A stretch of 64,000 nucleotides of DNA from Geosmithia putterillii (Eukaryota; Ascomycota; Sordariomycetes; Hypocreales; Bionectriaceae), in assembly GCA_900188575.1 (NCBI GenBank), contig FYEU01000307.1, forward strand, positions 2,198 through 66,197, in the 5' to 3' direction. Shown here piece after piece: positions 1 through 11,761 of this stretch (positions are counted from its first letter, which is position 1; every line of letters starts with the position of its first letter). The notes beneath the pieces were generated by a model. That model was given only the letters and a program-made list of their open reading frames with translations. It had not been told where the DNA came from and made no database searches. The position numbers and the translations under genes are program-made.

Positions 1-693
1 CCCCCCCAAGCCACATCTCAAGGCATTGTCGGTGCGTGGGCTCAAGGCTGCCACATCCAGAAAATCGACTTGGGCGATATCCGAGGAGCTCGAGGAACGG
101 AATAATAGAGTAGCGGGTCCTGTACAGAATACGAGAGTATGCTGACCTTTAGTGTTTAGATCATTCGATATCCCGCCTTTTCTACCGTCCCCTCGTTCGC
201 ATCGCCGGAAGCAACCGATAGCTGGTGGGTGTGCGACGAAGATTTTATGTGACAGACAACCACATGCCGTTGGATAATAGTCGTCCATATACTTAGTCTA
301 GTGCCACGACGTTACCTGCTCACACCACTATAATATAAGTTCATAATTTTATGTTTGTACCCGGTACTACATGTATAATACTCAACAAAGGTACGATGCC
401 ACGCCTCGAAGCTCACTTAGGCAATTGGAGTCTCAACCTTCTTTTGGCCCAGCAAAACGCAGCAACGAGCAAGCCGCATGCAGAACCAGGCCACACAGTG
501 TCATTTCTCGGTAGTAAGGTACGGTCAGAGGTTGGTCCCCTTTTTGAACAGAGAGGCTACGGGGTTGCATGGCATCGACCTTAAGGTGTTTCATGGGCTA
601 GTTCCAGGACAACATTACATTCATCGACTATGGATCATTAACACTAAGATGACAAATATAAACTTTCAGCAACACAAAAGAATCCAATCTTTT
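1..693. other. Intergenic / 3' flank of P450, no gene seen
   Basis: Only short, unconvincing open frames are present. The palindromic 8-mer TACATGTA occurs at 368-375. I see no RNA gene or repeat of note. Confidence 0.6.
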
Positions 694-2310
694 CTAGATC
701 GTCGTGACACTGAGGGTCACACCATCCCTGGGACGCAGCACCAGGCGCCACATCTTCCATGCCTCAGGGTCATAGGTAGTCTCATCGCGCTTGAACTCAT
801 ACATACTCAAGAGGCTGCACAGGATGATCTTCATCTCAATCTCAGCAAACTTGCGGCCAATGCATCCGCGAGGCCCCTGCAAGAAGGTCATGAAGGCATT
901 GTTGGTGAAGGTCTCGGGAAGGTTGTCCCAACGGTCGGGGTCGAACTCGCCAGCGGTGGGACCCCAGTACATGGGCAGGTGGTTGATGGCATTGGCAATG
1001 ACATAAACCACAGTGCCGGCGGGGATCTTGTATCCACCAAGGGTGTCATCCGCAAGAGACTGACGGACCGTCATCGGAATAGGGGGGATATAACGGAGCG
1101 ACTCTCTGCAGACATTATCCAGGTACGGCAGGCGATCAGGGTCCGCCTTGGCAAAAACCTCGGGGTCGTAGCGCTGGTTAGGGTCGAATAGGAAGGGGAG
1201 GTAGTCCTTGATCTCTTCGCGTAGGCGAGACTGCATCTCAGGGTGGGTAGAAAGAAGATGCAGGGTCCAGACAATTCCAGTGGCCGTGGTGTCGTGACCG
1301 GCACCAAGGAATGTCATGATCTGGTCGCGAACAGTCTCGAAGGAGAGACCCTTCTCACCCTGGTCCTGGAGCTTCTTGTTGTCCTTGACGATAAGGCCGA
1401 TGATGTCCTTGGCGTTAAGGTTCTGGGCAGCCTCATCCTGTTTGACGTTGATAATCTCGGTGGCCTTGTCGACGATGATTTTGCGCGAGACCTCCATGTC
1501 ACGGTTCATCTTGGCAGGGATGTACTTTGACGCTGGGATAAAAGCCTGAATGCCGTGGAGGAGGCGAGACGAAAGGTCGAACGCAAAGATCATCCGGTAG
1601 GCCTCTCGAATAGGGGTCTCAGGGTACTCTAGGGAGTTGATATCGTACCCAAAACCGGCCTGGCCAATGATGTCCAGAGTGGTGCGGTTGAGCCACTCGA
1701 GGGCCTCAATTGACTTGGTCGTGACGCCAGCAGCTTGCATCTCATCCTTCCAGCACTTGGCCATGAGGAGACCCTTCTGCCAAAAGACGGGGACCAAGGC
1801 GCGGATAGACTGGATGGAGAATCCAGGAGCCAAGGCCTTTCTCTGGTGAACATGTTCGTGACCCTCGGCGAGGAGAACGCCCTCTCCGAGGATACGGACC
1901 ATCCACAGCTTTGCGCGCAATGGCTTGGGGTAGTTGTAGGGGTTGCGCACGGTCATGTGCTTAAGAGCATCATCGTCGGCAATGACCAATCTCTCGGCGC
2001 CAAAGGGGAAAAAGTAGCGGACAATGGGGCCATGCTGTTCGTGCCATCGCCTCTGGGGGATACCACACTCCTCAGTGATAATATCGAAGAACTGGCCCCA
2101 AAGAGGGAATCCAGGAACAGTCGGGATGTGCCTGAGCTCGGATACATAGTATGGGAAGATCCAGCTCATCCAGACAACGAGATACAAGGGAACAATCGTG
2201 GCCCAAGTAGCTGCGATGGCAAGGTAGGGCTCAGTGTCATAACGGCGGGAGTAGACATACGCAGACGCGGTGGCCGCTGTCATGAGCGGCAAAAAGATAG
2301 CTCGCGCCAT
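694..2310 (-). CDS. Cytochrome P450 monooxygenase
   Basis: A heme-thiolate monooxygenase of 538 residues in one uninterrupted exon. The oxygen-binding I-helix motif AGHDTT lies near residues 336-342, the ExxR motif (ESLR) near 403-406, and the heme loop FLQGPRGCIG carries the axial Cys near residue 483. The N-terminus has two hydrophobic stretches before a HIPTVPG hinge, as in ER-anchored microsomal P450s that take electrons from NADPH-P450 reductase. I chose the ATG at 2310 because the open frame extends further upstream but without need for it, and this start places the membrane anchor right at the N-terminus. The sequence looks closer to CYP4/CYP3-like clans than to CYP51 or CYP61 sterol enzymes, but the CYP family and substrate cannot be set from sequence. 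It diverges from the ELO elongase gene across 1.28 kb, so a fatty-acid or lipid substrate is possible but unproven. Confidence 0.93.
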   Translation of the reverse strand: MARAIFLPLMTAATASAYVYSRRYDTEPYLAIAATWATIVPLYLVVWMSWIFPYYVSELRHIPTVPGFPLWGQFFDIITEECGIPQRRWHEQHGPIVRYFFPFGAERLVIADDDALKHMTVRNPYNYPKPLRAKLWMVRILGEGVLLAEGHEHVHQRKALAPGFSIQSIRALVPVFWQKGLLMAKCWKDEMQAAGVTTKSIEALEWLNRTTLDIIGQAGFGYDINSLEYPETPIREAYRMIFAFDLSSRLLHGIQAFIPASKYIPAKMNRDMEVSRKIIVDKATEIINVKQDEAAQNLNAKDIIGLIVKDNKKLQDQGEKGLSFETVRDQIMTFLGAGHDTTATGIVWTLHLLSTHPEMQSRLREEIKDYLPFLFDPNQRYDPEVFAKADPDRLPYLDNVCRESLRYIPPIPMTVRQSLADDTLGGYKIPAGTVVYVIANAINHLPMYWGPTAGEFDPDRWDNLPETFTNNAFMTFLQGPRGCIGRKFAEIEMKIILCSLLSMYEFKRDETTYDPEAWKMWRLVLRPRDGVTLSVTTI

Positions 2311-3587
2311 GGCGAAAGGATGGGAAGAAGTGAATAAGGCAATAAGGGAACGGTATCCAGAACGACGGCTGGGATGATAGTTGTTGTTAAAGACGAGGAA
2401 AAGACAGAAAATAACCGTACAAACAGTTTCAAGGTCTCGACTTATATTAATCGATTTCCAGTTTTCTCGGAGTCTTGGGCCTACCCGCAACTCTTACCGG
2501 TGGCTCCCGGTCAATACATGTTAATATGGGGCTACGATGATAGCGCTGCTCGCGGAACAAGGGAGTTCATGGCAAACAAGGGCGACACTTACAAAGGGTT
2601 GATGTTATGATTTGATCTACATCTCAGCTGCCCGAATTCCAGAGGGCCTACAGTGTTTCCCATACGGTATACCCAGCTTGCAATAATCTCCCCCAAGACA
2701 CAACATGACAAGCCTCGTGTTGGACGAGACATGTCTTTGATGACAACAGCTTGACAACGACAGGAACAAAGCGCAGGAAAATATTGACTTTTCAACTAAT
2801 GGGACTCGCCTTGATCCGGGAAACAAACCTGATCCAACTCGTATTCCTGTTCGTGACGGTAGTAACCCTGGCGCCACCAGCTAGACGAAGCATGAAGTCT
2901 TATGGAACATGCAGATTGATGCCCAAGAGTCCCCATCATTTAAAATTCTGGCAGAGCTCGCGATATCTTGGCAGGTAAGCCGGCATGTTGGATTGTGATG
3001 GTAACTTTACGCTACGGCCTGGGGGCATATGGCGTCCGCTTTAACCGAGTTTGACGAACGCCTCTATCGCCGATCGCCTTCTTGTAGGGCATTTTACAAA
3101 AGGTACAAGGGTTGTAGAGTAAAGACATATGTAATTGGGATAGTTATTCAAGTGGAGCGCTGCCGTCGTCTGACACATTTAACTTCAGGAGTCTTGAGAC
3201 TTTGGCGACCGCATTCGGTAACCTGAATGTTGGCTCCGATCCCTTGAACAGCATTCCACCCGTTCAGCTAGGGCGATGTCTTCGAGCCTACTGGGCATCC
3301 TGAGTATACCACGGTTCATATCTCTTGGCGAGGTAATTTACGAGTTCAACCAGGCCTGGATGCAAGTATCATGTGTCGACGAGAATGGAGGCCTGGGTCC
3401 TCGGACGGGACCGGCTCTCGACCCAAAACGACCCTTACTTTACAGAAACGTAGCTGGGTGGAAACCTATTCATCTACTGCAGTATAACTCTCGTAGAAAA
3501 GCAAAAGTACTTATATCCGTGGATGTCTGCTTATGCCTTGATCCCCAGCATCGCCCATCCTTCGACTTCCACCCAGTACAGGCCATC
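2311..3587. other. Divergent intergenic region between P450 and ELO elongase
   Basis: About 1.28 kb that must hold both promoters. An open frame runs upstream of the elongase start (from 3276) in the same phase, but it has no conserved features and is probably 5' UTR. Nothing else recognised. Confidence 0.5.
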
Positions 3588-4654
3588 ATGTCCAACATCT
3601 CTCTTAAGCAGCCGGCCAATCCTGTGCCCTCGGCTTACGTCGGTGCTCAGGCTCAGCCATCTCTGTGGTCAGTCTTTGATAAGGTGTGGTTCACCTTTAA
3701 GGGCTACCATGCGGATGAGTTCAAGTTCGTCGCAGGCAAGACTCCCGTCTCAACTCTTTCGGAGACAGCCGCCATCATCTTTATCTACCTCATTGTTATC
3801 TTTGGCGGCAGGGAGTTGATGCGCAACCGCAAGCCTTTTGAGCTCAATACTCTCTTCAAGATCCACAATCTCTTTCTGACGATTCTGAGCGGCGGCCTCC
3901 TGGCACTCTTCGTTGAGCAGCTGGTCCCTTCGCTCTGGAGAGATGGATTCTATGAGAACATCTGCGGTGATCCCGGATGGACCGACCCATTGGTTACTCT
4001 TTACTATGTAAGTTTGTGAAGTCCCTGTCAGTGTCTCGTAACATTGAATACATCTGACTGAAGTTGTGTAGCTCAACTACCTCACAAAATACGTTGAGCT
4101 TGCAGACACGGCTTTCCTTATGCTCAAGAAGAAGCCGCTTACATTCCTTCACTGCTACCACCATCCCGCCACCGCCCTACTCTGCTACACCCAGCTCGTT
4201 GGACAAACATCAGTCTCGTGGGTGCCTATCACACTCAACTTGTCCGTGCACGTTGTCATGTACTGGTACTACTTCCAGAGCGCCCGCGGTATCAAGATCT
4301 GGTGGAAGGAGTACATCACTATTCTGCAGATAACGCAGTTCATCATTGACCTTGGTACGTATTGTTCCCGACATGAATTTTCTTTCTTGCCAAGCTAACT
4401 GGATTGTAGGGGTTATTTACTTTGCATCGTGGGACTACTGGGTGAGCACCACCATTAGATGGCTTCCCCATGTTGGCACTTGTGCTGGCCATCCTTACGC
4501 AGCAATGTCTGGGTGTTTCATTCTTTCGTCATACCTCGTTCTCTTCATCATGTTCTACATCAGTACCTACAAGAAGGCTTCCAACAAGAAGAAGGCTGGT
4601 GTCCCGAAGACGATGAACGTCACGGATATGAAGCGCGCGCAGCCCGCTCTATAA
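3588..4654 (+). CDS. ELO-family very-long-chain fatty acid elongase (3-ketoacyl-CoA synthase)
   Basis: Condensing enzyme of the ER fatty-acid elongation cycle (GNS1/SUR4, Elo2/Elo3 type), joining malonyl-CoA to a long acyl-CoA to feed sphingolipid and very-long-chain lipid synthesis. Three exons: 3588-4007, 4072-4354 and 4410-4654, with GTAAGT and GTACGT donors and TAG acceptors, giving 315 residues. The family signature HCYHH is at residues 167-171, after the conserved LNYLTKYVELADT segment; several hydrophobic helices follow, including SGCFILSSYLVLFIMFY. The tail KKASNKKK is lysine-rich and may act as an ER-retention signal, though it is not at the extreme C-terminus. The ATG at 3588 gives a standard family N-terminus; the frame runs further upstream without conserved sequence. 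Exact chain-length preference cannot be read from sequence. Confidence 0.95.
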
Positions 4655-7445
4655 AGATCAGATGTGCCACCATAAGACGAAGCGTTGAAGGAAATTCAGA
4701 AGAGAAGGCGACGATATATCCAATGTCCATCTAATTAACCCATAATATATTGCATCAATTGTTACATACAATACAAAGCAAATTTTCAACACACTCACGA
4801 CTGCTTGATGCTAATCTTGAACTAACACGGATAATAATACAAGATTCTCCAAGTCTTCCTCGGTGCATGTACGTGTACAAATCGGGGATTGGACAGATTT
4901 TTTGTGAAATCTTTCGCCAGGGACTGTCCCGCACAAAATTAGACATTCCGCATTGCACATCTTTACGAGTAGCGCCATATTAGTGGAGGGGGCGGTATAA
5001 AGGGGTTAGTTTTCAACTGCGGAATTAGATTCATCAGTGTCGACGTGCGGTACGGGGTACAGAATACATATACACAAGTACATAAGCGTATATCAATATC
5101 TACATTTACCGACCATCGGGAGCACCGGATTATGCCGCGTCTGGCGATGGCACATATTACAACTGCAAGTTGAAAGCGCGGGCGTACCGGCGGACCCGTT
5201 TCTCAAGGTTGGACGTTGCTTTTGCGTACTGCGGGCTTGTTGCCTCAAAGGCAGTGGGCCATTTTGAGCGCGACCTGAATCCAGTTGGGCTGTAATACGA
5301 GGCCATCGCCTCTGTTGGTCGTATCCTACTTGCCTACTTCTATGATGCAGCGGAGCTACTTCAGTGTCGACTGCAATTAAACATTGTTGCAATCAACAAC
5401 TACGGAGTATCTAGGGGGTTAGCTCATTGCAACCCACATCTAGATAATGGATTGGCCGCCGCCGTCCGGGCACCAGGGCCGGCCCTAGCTAGTCGGAATG
5501 ACACCCGATCGATCCGTGACGTGACCCTAAGCAGGGTATGATCGAGGTACGGCTACCCGAGCACTAAGGTACAAGTACATAGTATATGCCAAGCATTCAC
5601 TGCTAGTTCGTGAGGCTCCCTAAAACTAAGTTCACCGGCCAAATGGGCTAGCTGTCACGGGTTGAAAGGGGTGGGGTGGACACACTCCGTCGACATCTTT
5701 CGACCTTGTTTGAAGGTCACCAATGAAGGTCACACAATAGCGTTGTAAGCCTTCACTGCCCACTTTCATACGACGTACGGAAGATCCGCCCCAGGGCACC
5801 GTCGCAACGCGAGGTTCCACTAACAAACCCACACTTCCGCTCGTACCTCGCATCTGGCGGTCTCCGAAGACCCACCCCCATCTCACCCTTAGGGCGGCAA
5901 GTGGGTCCATGCGACCCAGTTCAAAAAGTAAGTGAGGAAGTTGTCACGACACATATACGAGCTTTCTTATGATACCGGGAACGGTGTAGATGTTCTTTCT
6001 CACCCAACATACAAGTTTTCTTTTCTCTCAATCAATTGCATTTAAGTCGCCAAGCAAGGCTTAAGGACATAGGGCCATAGTGACGGGAAAACAAAAAAAA
6101 GAAAGGACGAATCTTCTTCTTTCCAATGTTTTATGGTAGTAATATCAGGTGGCTTATTGTTAAACCTCATTTCAATCTTCATACAACATTTTAGGCAGCT
6201 TGCAAAAAAAGAAAGAAATGCACGTAGTAGTTTTATGGAAATATATATATTTTTGCAGTATGAACCAACATTGCAATATATTCGTTCCTCAGTTAAGATG
6301 CTGTCGGACGGCGTACAATAATTTATATATCTGACGTGCAGGGTAATAACGTTAATGTGTACGTGTATCAACTTCGTACTCCGTAATATTACACGATACA
6401 ACAGCACGTACACGCCTGTATCCGTAAAACGGAGGCTCCTCTGATAAGAGAATTCTTCCTTCCAATGAACTTGTGCCCGTATTGACGGGTAAATGGTTTC
6501 CTGGCTTTTGTCGGGCGGGATATTTCAGCCACACCCCATCCCGGTGTAGGGCCTGTACGTACATGTAATGGGTCGCCGCGTCTACAGCTGAGCTCATTAG
6601 CACCATTCTGTGTGGGCAAGCATAATGCACACTACAATATTTGAATGCAGCGACAGAAACACCACTAGTTTCTGCTATCATAAGAATAACACAAGCAGCG
6701 TACAGTAAGTGACCATCCTCTAGACGGCGACGTAAATATGCACGATTGGGTGCAAATGGATGAAGGCAGCCACTACCACAGAAACACCCCTGCTAAACGC
6801 CCTCCTGACTTTGAAAGCGCAGTAGAGTGGATCCCAAGGGAGCAACGACAACTGTACTTCGTACAGTCTTGTCTGAGACATAAGATGAGTGACACGCGAA
6901 TCGAGACCAAGACTGTCTAAACGGCAAATTGACTGCAAACCAGAGAATAGCAAGGGGATCGGGAGAATCTTGGCAGTTGCCAGCCAGAAGCCAAGGAGCT
7001 AATGGTGCTCGGCTGATGGGGCTCCAAAGTAATAACTCTTAGTACTTTGTCTGGCGAAGGGTCTCTCTGTTTTGGGGCAGGCTGACGATTTACGAGGCCC
7101 GTTTGCGGTTGGTCTCGTGCTAACTTGTTTTGATCTCGATTCTAATTCCAGCCAAGAAGAAAGTATGTAGTATTAACGTATAGAGGCCCGAGATTCCCAT
7201 CTGCGGAACTTAATCAGCGCATCATTGTTTAGTTTCCAAGCAGGCAGGGTGCGTCATTGTAAACAGGAGTTTTGGTAATAAGTATCTCCCAGCCTGCCAA
7301 GCATTCTCTCTTCTTACATTTTCCTCCTTTCTCTTCAGCGGTCACCAACTATTCGGCTGTGTAGTGAGCCTTCGCATTTCACGAGAGCATGATCCCTCGA
7401 CTTCATATGCTTTGAGCTTCCGCCTTCACCGAAACAGCCACCATA
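4655..7445. other. Long intergenic region, no gene seen
   Basis: 2.8 kb without a convincing gene; the open frames here are short and unlike known proteins. TACGGAGTA/TACTCCGTA words occur at 5401-5409 and 6377-6385, and TACATGTA at 6560-6567. The last 130 bp before the next gene are pyrimidine-rich and look like a promoter/5' UTR. Confidence 0.5.
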
Positions 7446-8547
7446 ATGGAAAACCTCGCGTTTTACAACTCGAACCAAAAGGTTGAGTTGCCTACCCACG
7501 AAGACGTCGGGTACAGTTCATCCGCAACATCCTACTTCGGAGTTCCATACCCCTGGATACTCTCGGGCTTTGGGTCTATCCATGGGCAGCTATGGGCCCT
7601 ACTCATCATTCTTTTTCTGGCCTTGAACTTGAAGAACCTCCCCGGCATGTGGCATGTGAGTAACCAACCAACGTTCTACTATGGTAATTGAACCCGTCAC
7701 TGACCGATACTAGATGCGAATTCTCAACGGATTCAGATTCACAATTCGAAGCCAGCGACCAGCCGTTGAATTTAAGCCCTCGCACATTTTCCAGCCCCTC
7801 GTTACATCGTCCACCGCTCAACTTCTCGAGATTGACTTCAACTTTCACAAGAACAACTCGACATACTTTTCCGACGTTGATATTTCTCGGACACACCTCG
7901 CATGTACTCTGTTCGCAAAGGGAATCGAAAAGATGCGTGGTGGAACAAGCGCGTACACTGGTGGCCAAAACCCGCCTTTCGGTCTCGCCCTGGGAGCCGT
8001 GTCATGCAGCTTCCATAAAGAGATCAAGCCCTACCAGGACTACGATATGTGGTCAAAGATTCTCTCATGGGATGAAAAGTGGGTTTACATCGTCACCCAC
8101 TTTGTTCGCAAGGGCGTGGTGAGGCCAGAATGCTCCAGTCTCTACCCCGAACAGGACGATGGGGATGAGCTTCATATGATGAAACCCAGCCACGACCCGT
8201 CGTTGGATCCCACGCAACAGTCCAACCGAGTTGTTTTTGCAACAGCACTTAGCAAGTGTGTATTCAAGTCTGGACGCAAGACAGTCAGCCCTGCTACCAT
8301 GATGGATCTCTCGGGGCTCCTGTCTCCCGACATGGACCCCTTGGAGATCGAAAACGTTGAGCAGCAGCGGAAGAGCGGACTTATGGCTGCCAGTGCCTTG
8401 GCCGAGAAGAACCAGAAGGCATTGGAGGCAGAGTTCTCTGGAATTTCGGCGCCTGTACTCGGCTACCATACTGATGGAACAGGAATTGGAGGGGTTGTAA
8501 GCACCTTGCTGCAACTGGCAAAGTTGAAAAAGACACAGGCCCTATGA
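7446..8547 (+). CDS. Membrane-anchored hotdog-fold thioesterase-like protein (THEM6 / 4HBT_2 type)
   Basis: Two exons, 7446-7655 and 7714-8547, joined across a 58-bp GTGAGT...TAG intron, encode 347 residues. A hydrophobic segment near residues 48-62 (GQLWALLIILFLALNL) precedes the globular part, so the protein is probably membrane-anchored. The hotdog signature DFNFHKNNSTYFSD lies near residues 111-124 and matches the D-x-N-x-H-x-N-N-S-x-Y motif of 4HBT_2 thioesterase-like proteins, followed by a beta-rich region with the FHKEIKPYQDYDMWSKI strand pattern. Fungal relatives sit both in lipid metabolism loci and in some polyketide/NRPS clusters. No core biosynthetic enzyme is nearby, so a general acyl-thioester or lipid role is as likely. 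Activity is inferred from the fold only. Confidence 0.85.
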
Positions 8548-11500
8548 CATATGATTACAATACTTGCATAAACTTAACGACATATTAATATATTTACTCT
8601 GAACCTCGCTCAGCTTGCTCTTGTAGTCATTCTATCCTATACATTGCACTTCCTCCGAGACGTGAATCCTGAACTCGGGAGCAAGACACCCCGCGGACAT
8701 TCTCTAGTTACATGTACTATGGGAAAGATGACATACGTGGGCAGTCTTTTGGGGAAGAGGAAGAATATGGGACGATAATGCAGTTTGGACCTTCAGTATA
8801 CGGTCAACATACGATACATTGGAAATTCGCCATTCGTTTTCCACTCTGCGTGCTTCATTACTCTCCCTTCTGAGTGAAATATGGGATTCATATCTTCGTA
8901 TAGTTCCGAGGGTGTGATATTACGTGAAAGTTTAGAGCACTTAAACGACAATAGAAACACAAGTATATGTCTGTAAATAGCAGTTTGGGGCTGGAAGCAG
9001 GGATCTAAAAGAATAGGCGTACAAGAAAAAGCAGTGTACGGATCTAAGGGAAGACTGTTAGAATGATCCATGTTTGCTACTCTGCAATTTGAGGACGTCT
9101 GTGCTGCCACACAGCGAGCCGGGAGTCTTCCACACAAGTCGAATACCGTTACGTGGCGTCTGCAATGGTTAGTGACGGACGAAATGCACATGGGCACTGA
9201 GACTCAAGGAATGTTGTATTGGAGGGCCATTTCACGTACACATGGACACATACATGCGGTGCTGGAGTCAGATGGATCTTCCACGTTCCACCCGACCGGA
9301 TTGTGGGCTGGGACTCGTTGACAGAATCCCGGTATGTGGCCCTCATTAGTTCAGTGCAGTCGTCGGGCCTTGATAAAAAACGCAGCTGCTGCATATTCGA
9401 ATGGCCGCTGCCTGTTAATGCTTGAAATAAAGTAACATCGATTACTGCGTACGAGAGTTATCGTGTACTCTTAATATTCCGCCAGGCTGCACATAGTTAT
9501 GTGCCGTGGAATTTCGAGTATAATAACGATGTTCATTAATGACTGTATCTTCTTATGAGTTTACAGTCAACGTATCATTGACTCTCCTTTTGTTTCAACT
9601 CAAGCCTGCTACGTATTTCAACCAACTAGCAATACCTTACGCACTCTTACATACTGTAATGTCACGAGCTGCTACCTTACTTCGGAAACTGCTTTCGATG
9701 ATGTCCTTACGAGTGCTAGTCACGATATCTTCCCGAGAGAAGTATGAGCAAAGAATACTACGTCTAGTTGTGTTAAAAAAAAAAAAATCGCGGCCAATAC
9801 GGCCGTGTACATTATTGGATGTTTCTGTTCCACTAAGCAAAGTCGTTGTAAGTTTTGTGCCCAGCTCACAGGTACCAAAGCCTCTCATATTATGTGGCTT
9901 AACGGGGTATTGGTGGCGTGTAAACGGCTGGATTTATCGAAAAGCTTTGTTGCATGCAGTCCCTCATCAAGATGCCAATCCATAGGGTTACATCTGTCCT
10001 ACAACCCAAGGCGCTCGCGGTCTCGGCTGATACCCGTCTCCGATTAACGTTCCCGAATTGCACTGACAGTTACGAGGACCGGGCGAACTGGCATAATGTT
10101 CTCGGCATAAGACTTCCGTGGGCCTCCGCTTATGGAACGACCGCGACGGGTTGAAACATCTCTTGGATGCTGCCGTAATACCGTGTAGTGGCGTGCCAGC
10201 ACTCGTGTAGTATGCGCCTGCGGACGCCGTGGTGGATCGTCTAAGACAGTGTCCTGCCTGCCTGCTGTTTGTCTTGAACACGTCACGGCCGAGGACCCTC
10301 TTCAAGCTTGGCAATATCTACGCCCCAATACGGACAACCAAGAATACAGGATACTTGGTCGAATAAATAATTTGCTTGCCAGTTCATTACATGTATGTAG
10401 CCAATATTTGTTATGAACCCTGTAGTAGGTGAACACTTTAATGCACCTGTAAGGGTATCCGTGCATCTGGGCACCATTTCCCGTCCCTGTTGTGGCTTAG
10501 AATCCTCGGCGGCCCCCTTTTGTTATCCCTTTTCCCATTCTGTTGCCCTTTTCCATCTTTCCTTCACCGGAATACCGTTTACCCCGGCCCTTAACAACCC
10601 GTGCCCTGGGTACCAGTTCTTCGCACCATGATCTGGCTTCCGCCGCATCCGGGGAAAACACCCCGCTGTCGTGGGTGTGTGCGGGGCGAGTCACAATGGT
10701 GATCTCATTTATCAATGTCTTGTTCGCCTAAGCTTCACAGTAAAAAAATGATACTTTGCTTTTTCTGTAATACGAACAGGGTCACGTCTTTACGTGACGG
10801 ATAGAGATACACCAATGAAGCTCTCATAGTCCTTTTCTTGAGTTATGGCTATGGAGTATTTCTCTAGCTCTTCGGTGTCCCGTTTTACGGAAAGGATCGA
10901 GGGAAAGCTTATCACAGGTGGACTTAGCATCCAGTGTCTAGTACGAAGTCAACTAGTACTGCATACATGTAAGCCCGTCTGATCGGCTCTTTCAGATTTG
11001 TCGATCTGCGCGTACATGGGGAGCACTCCGATGCGATTTTTTATTTGGCACGCCTTGAAACTTCACGCTACATGTGCTAGGTGTCCGCGTTACTGGACCC
11101 GCCCGCCATCGCAAGGAAGGTTGCCAAGCGCGAGGGGACGTGTAGTCGTGCTCCCTCATCTTCCCTAATTGGCACCCGCATTTCAGACAGTGCGTGCTCA
11201 GAATGGTACAACGCATGTACTCTGGCGATGGGTAGTGACATTAGAGTTTCCAACTTTTGGGGACGAGCATAGGCAAGAGGGCACTAATAACAAGTGGGTG
11301 GGGAGATGTCAATTGCCTGACGGCAGCTGGCATTCCAATTGACCCTTTGACAGGCCTCGGAAAGCTGCAGCTGTGAGACCCCGAAATCTCGGACTTTCCA
11401 ATGATCACAAGCACGCGGAACATCATGACACGAGGTGATTTCTTTCGTGTTCGTTTACAAATTCCTTAGAATCTTGTTTATTGTTACGTCAGGCCACTCA

Positions 11501-11761
11501 TTTTAACCCTTCGTGCTTGCTCACATAAAGTAGCTCTGTCTACGTCCGCCAAGCATTGGATCACTTCTCGCCTCTCATCTGTTATATCGACATCGCCTTC
11601 ATTGTTTTTCTTGTGGTTTAATCCATTAAACTAATTTTTCATTCTCTATGTCTTCTTAATTTCCATAATACCTCCCTACCTCAATCCATTTGACAAAGAA
11701 GATCCCACCCAACGCCCGACACGAAATCGAAGCCAGTCCGCCCGCCGGGAAGATATCCATC
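8548..11761. other. Long intergenic region, no gene seen
   Basis: The largest gap in the window, 3.2 kb. Open frames of up to about 150 codons (for example 9539-9985 +) have no recognisable motif and look like chance. It contains a poly-A run near 9776-9787 and TACATGTA words at 8709-8716, 10388-10395 and 10964-10971. About 150 bp before the next gene are pyrimidine-rich and promoter-like. Confidence 0.5.

Noticed and set aside
5632..5910. A minus-strand frame of 92 codons
   Set aside because: No motif, no splice context, isolated in a long intergenic region.
9539..9985. A plus-strand frame of 148 codons in the large gap
   Set aside because: It spans a poly-A run giving poly-Lys, and has no family features.
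11690..11761. An upstream extension of the DHA14 transporter frame
   Set aside because: It begins on TTG; the first ATG in frame is 11762.
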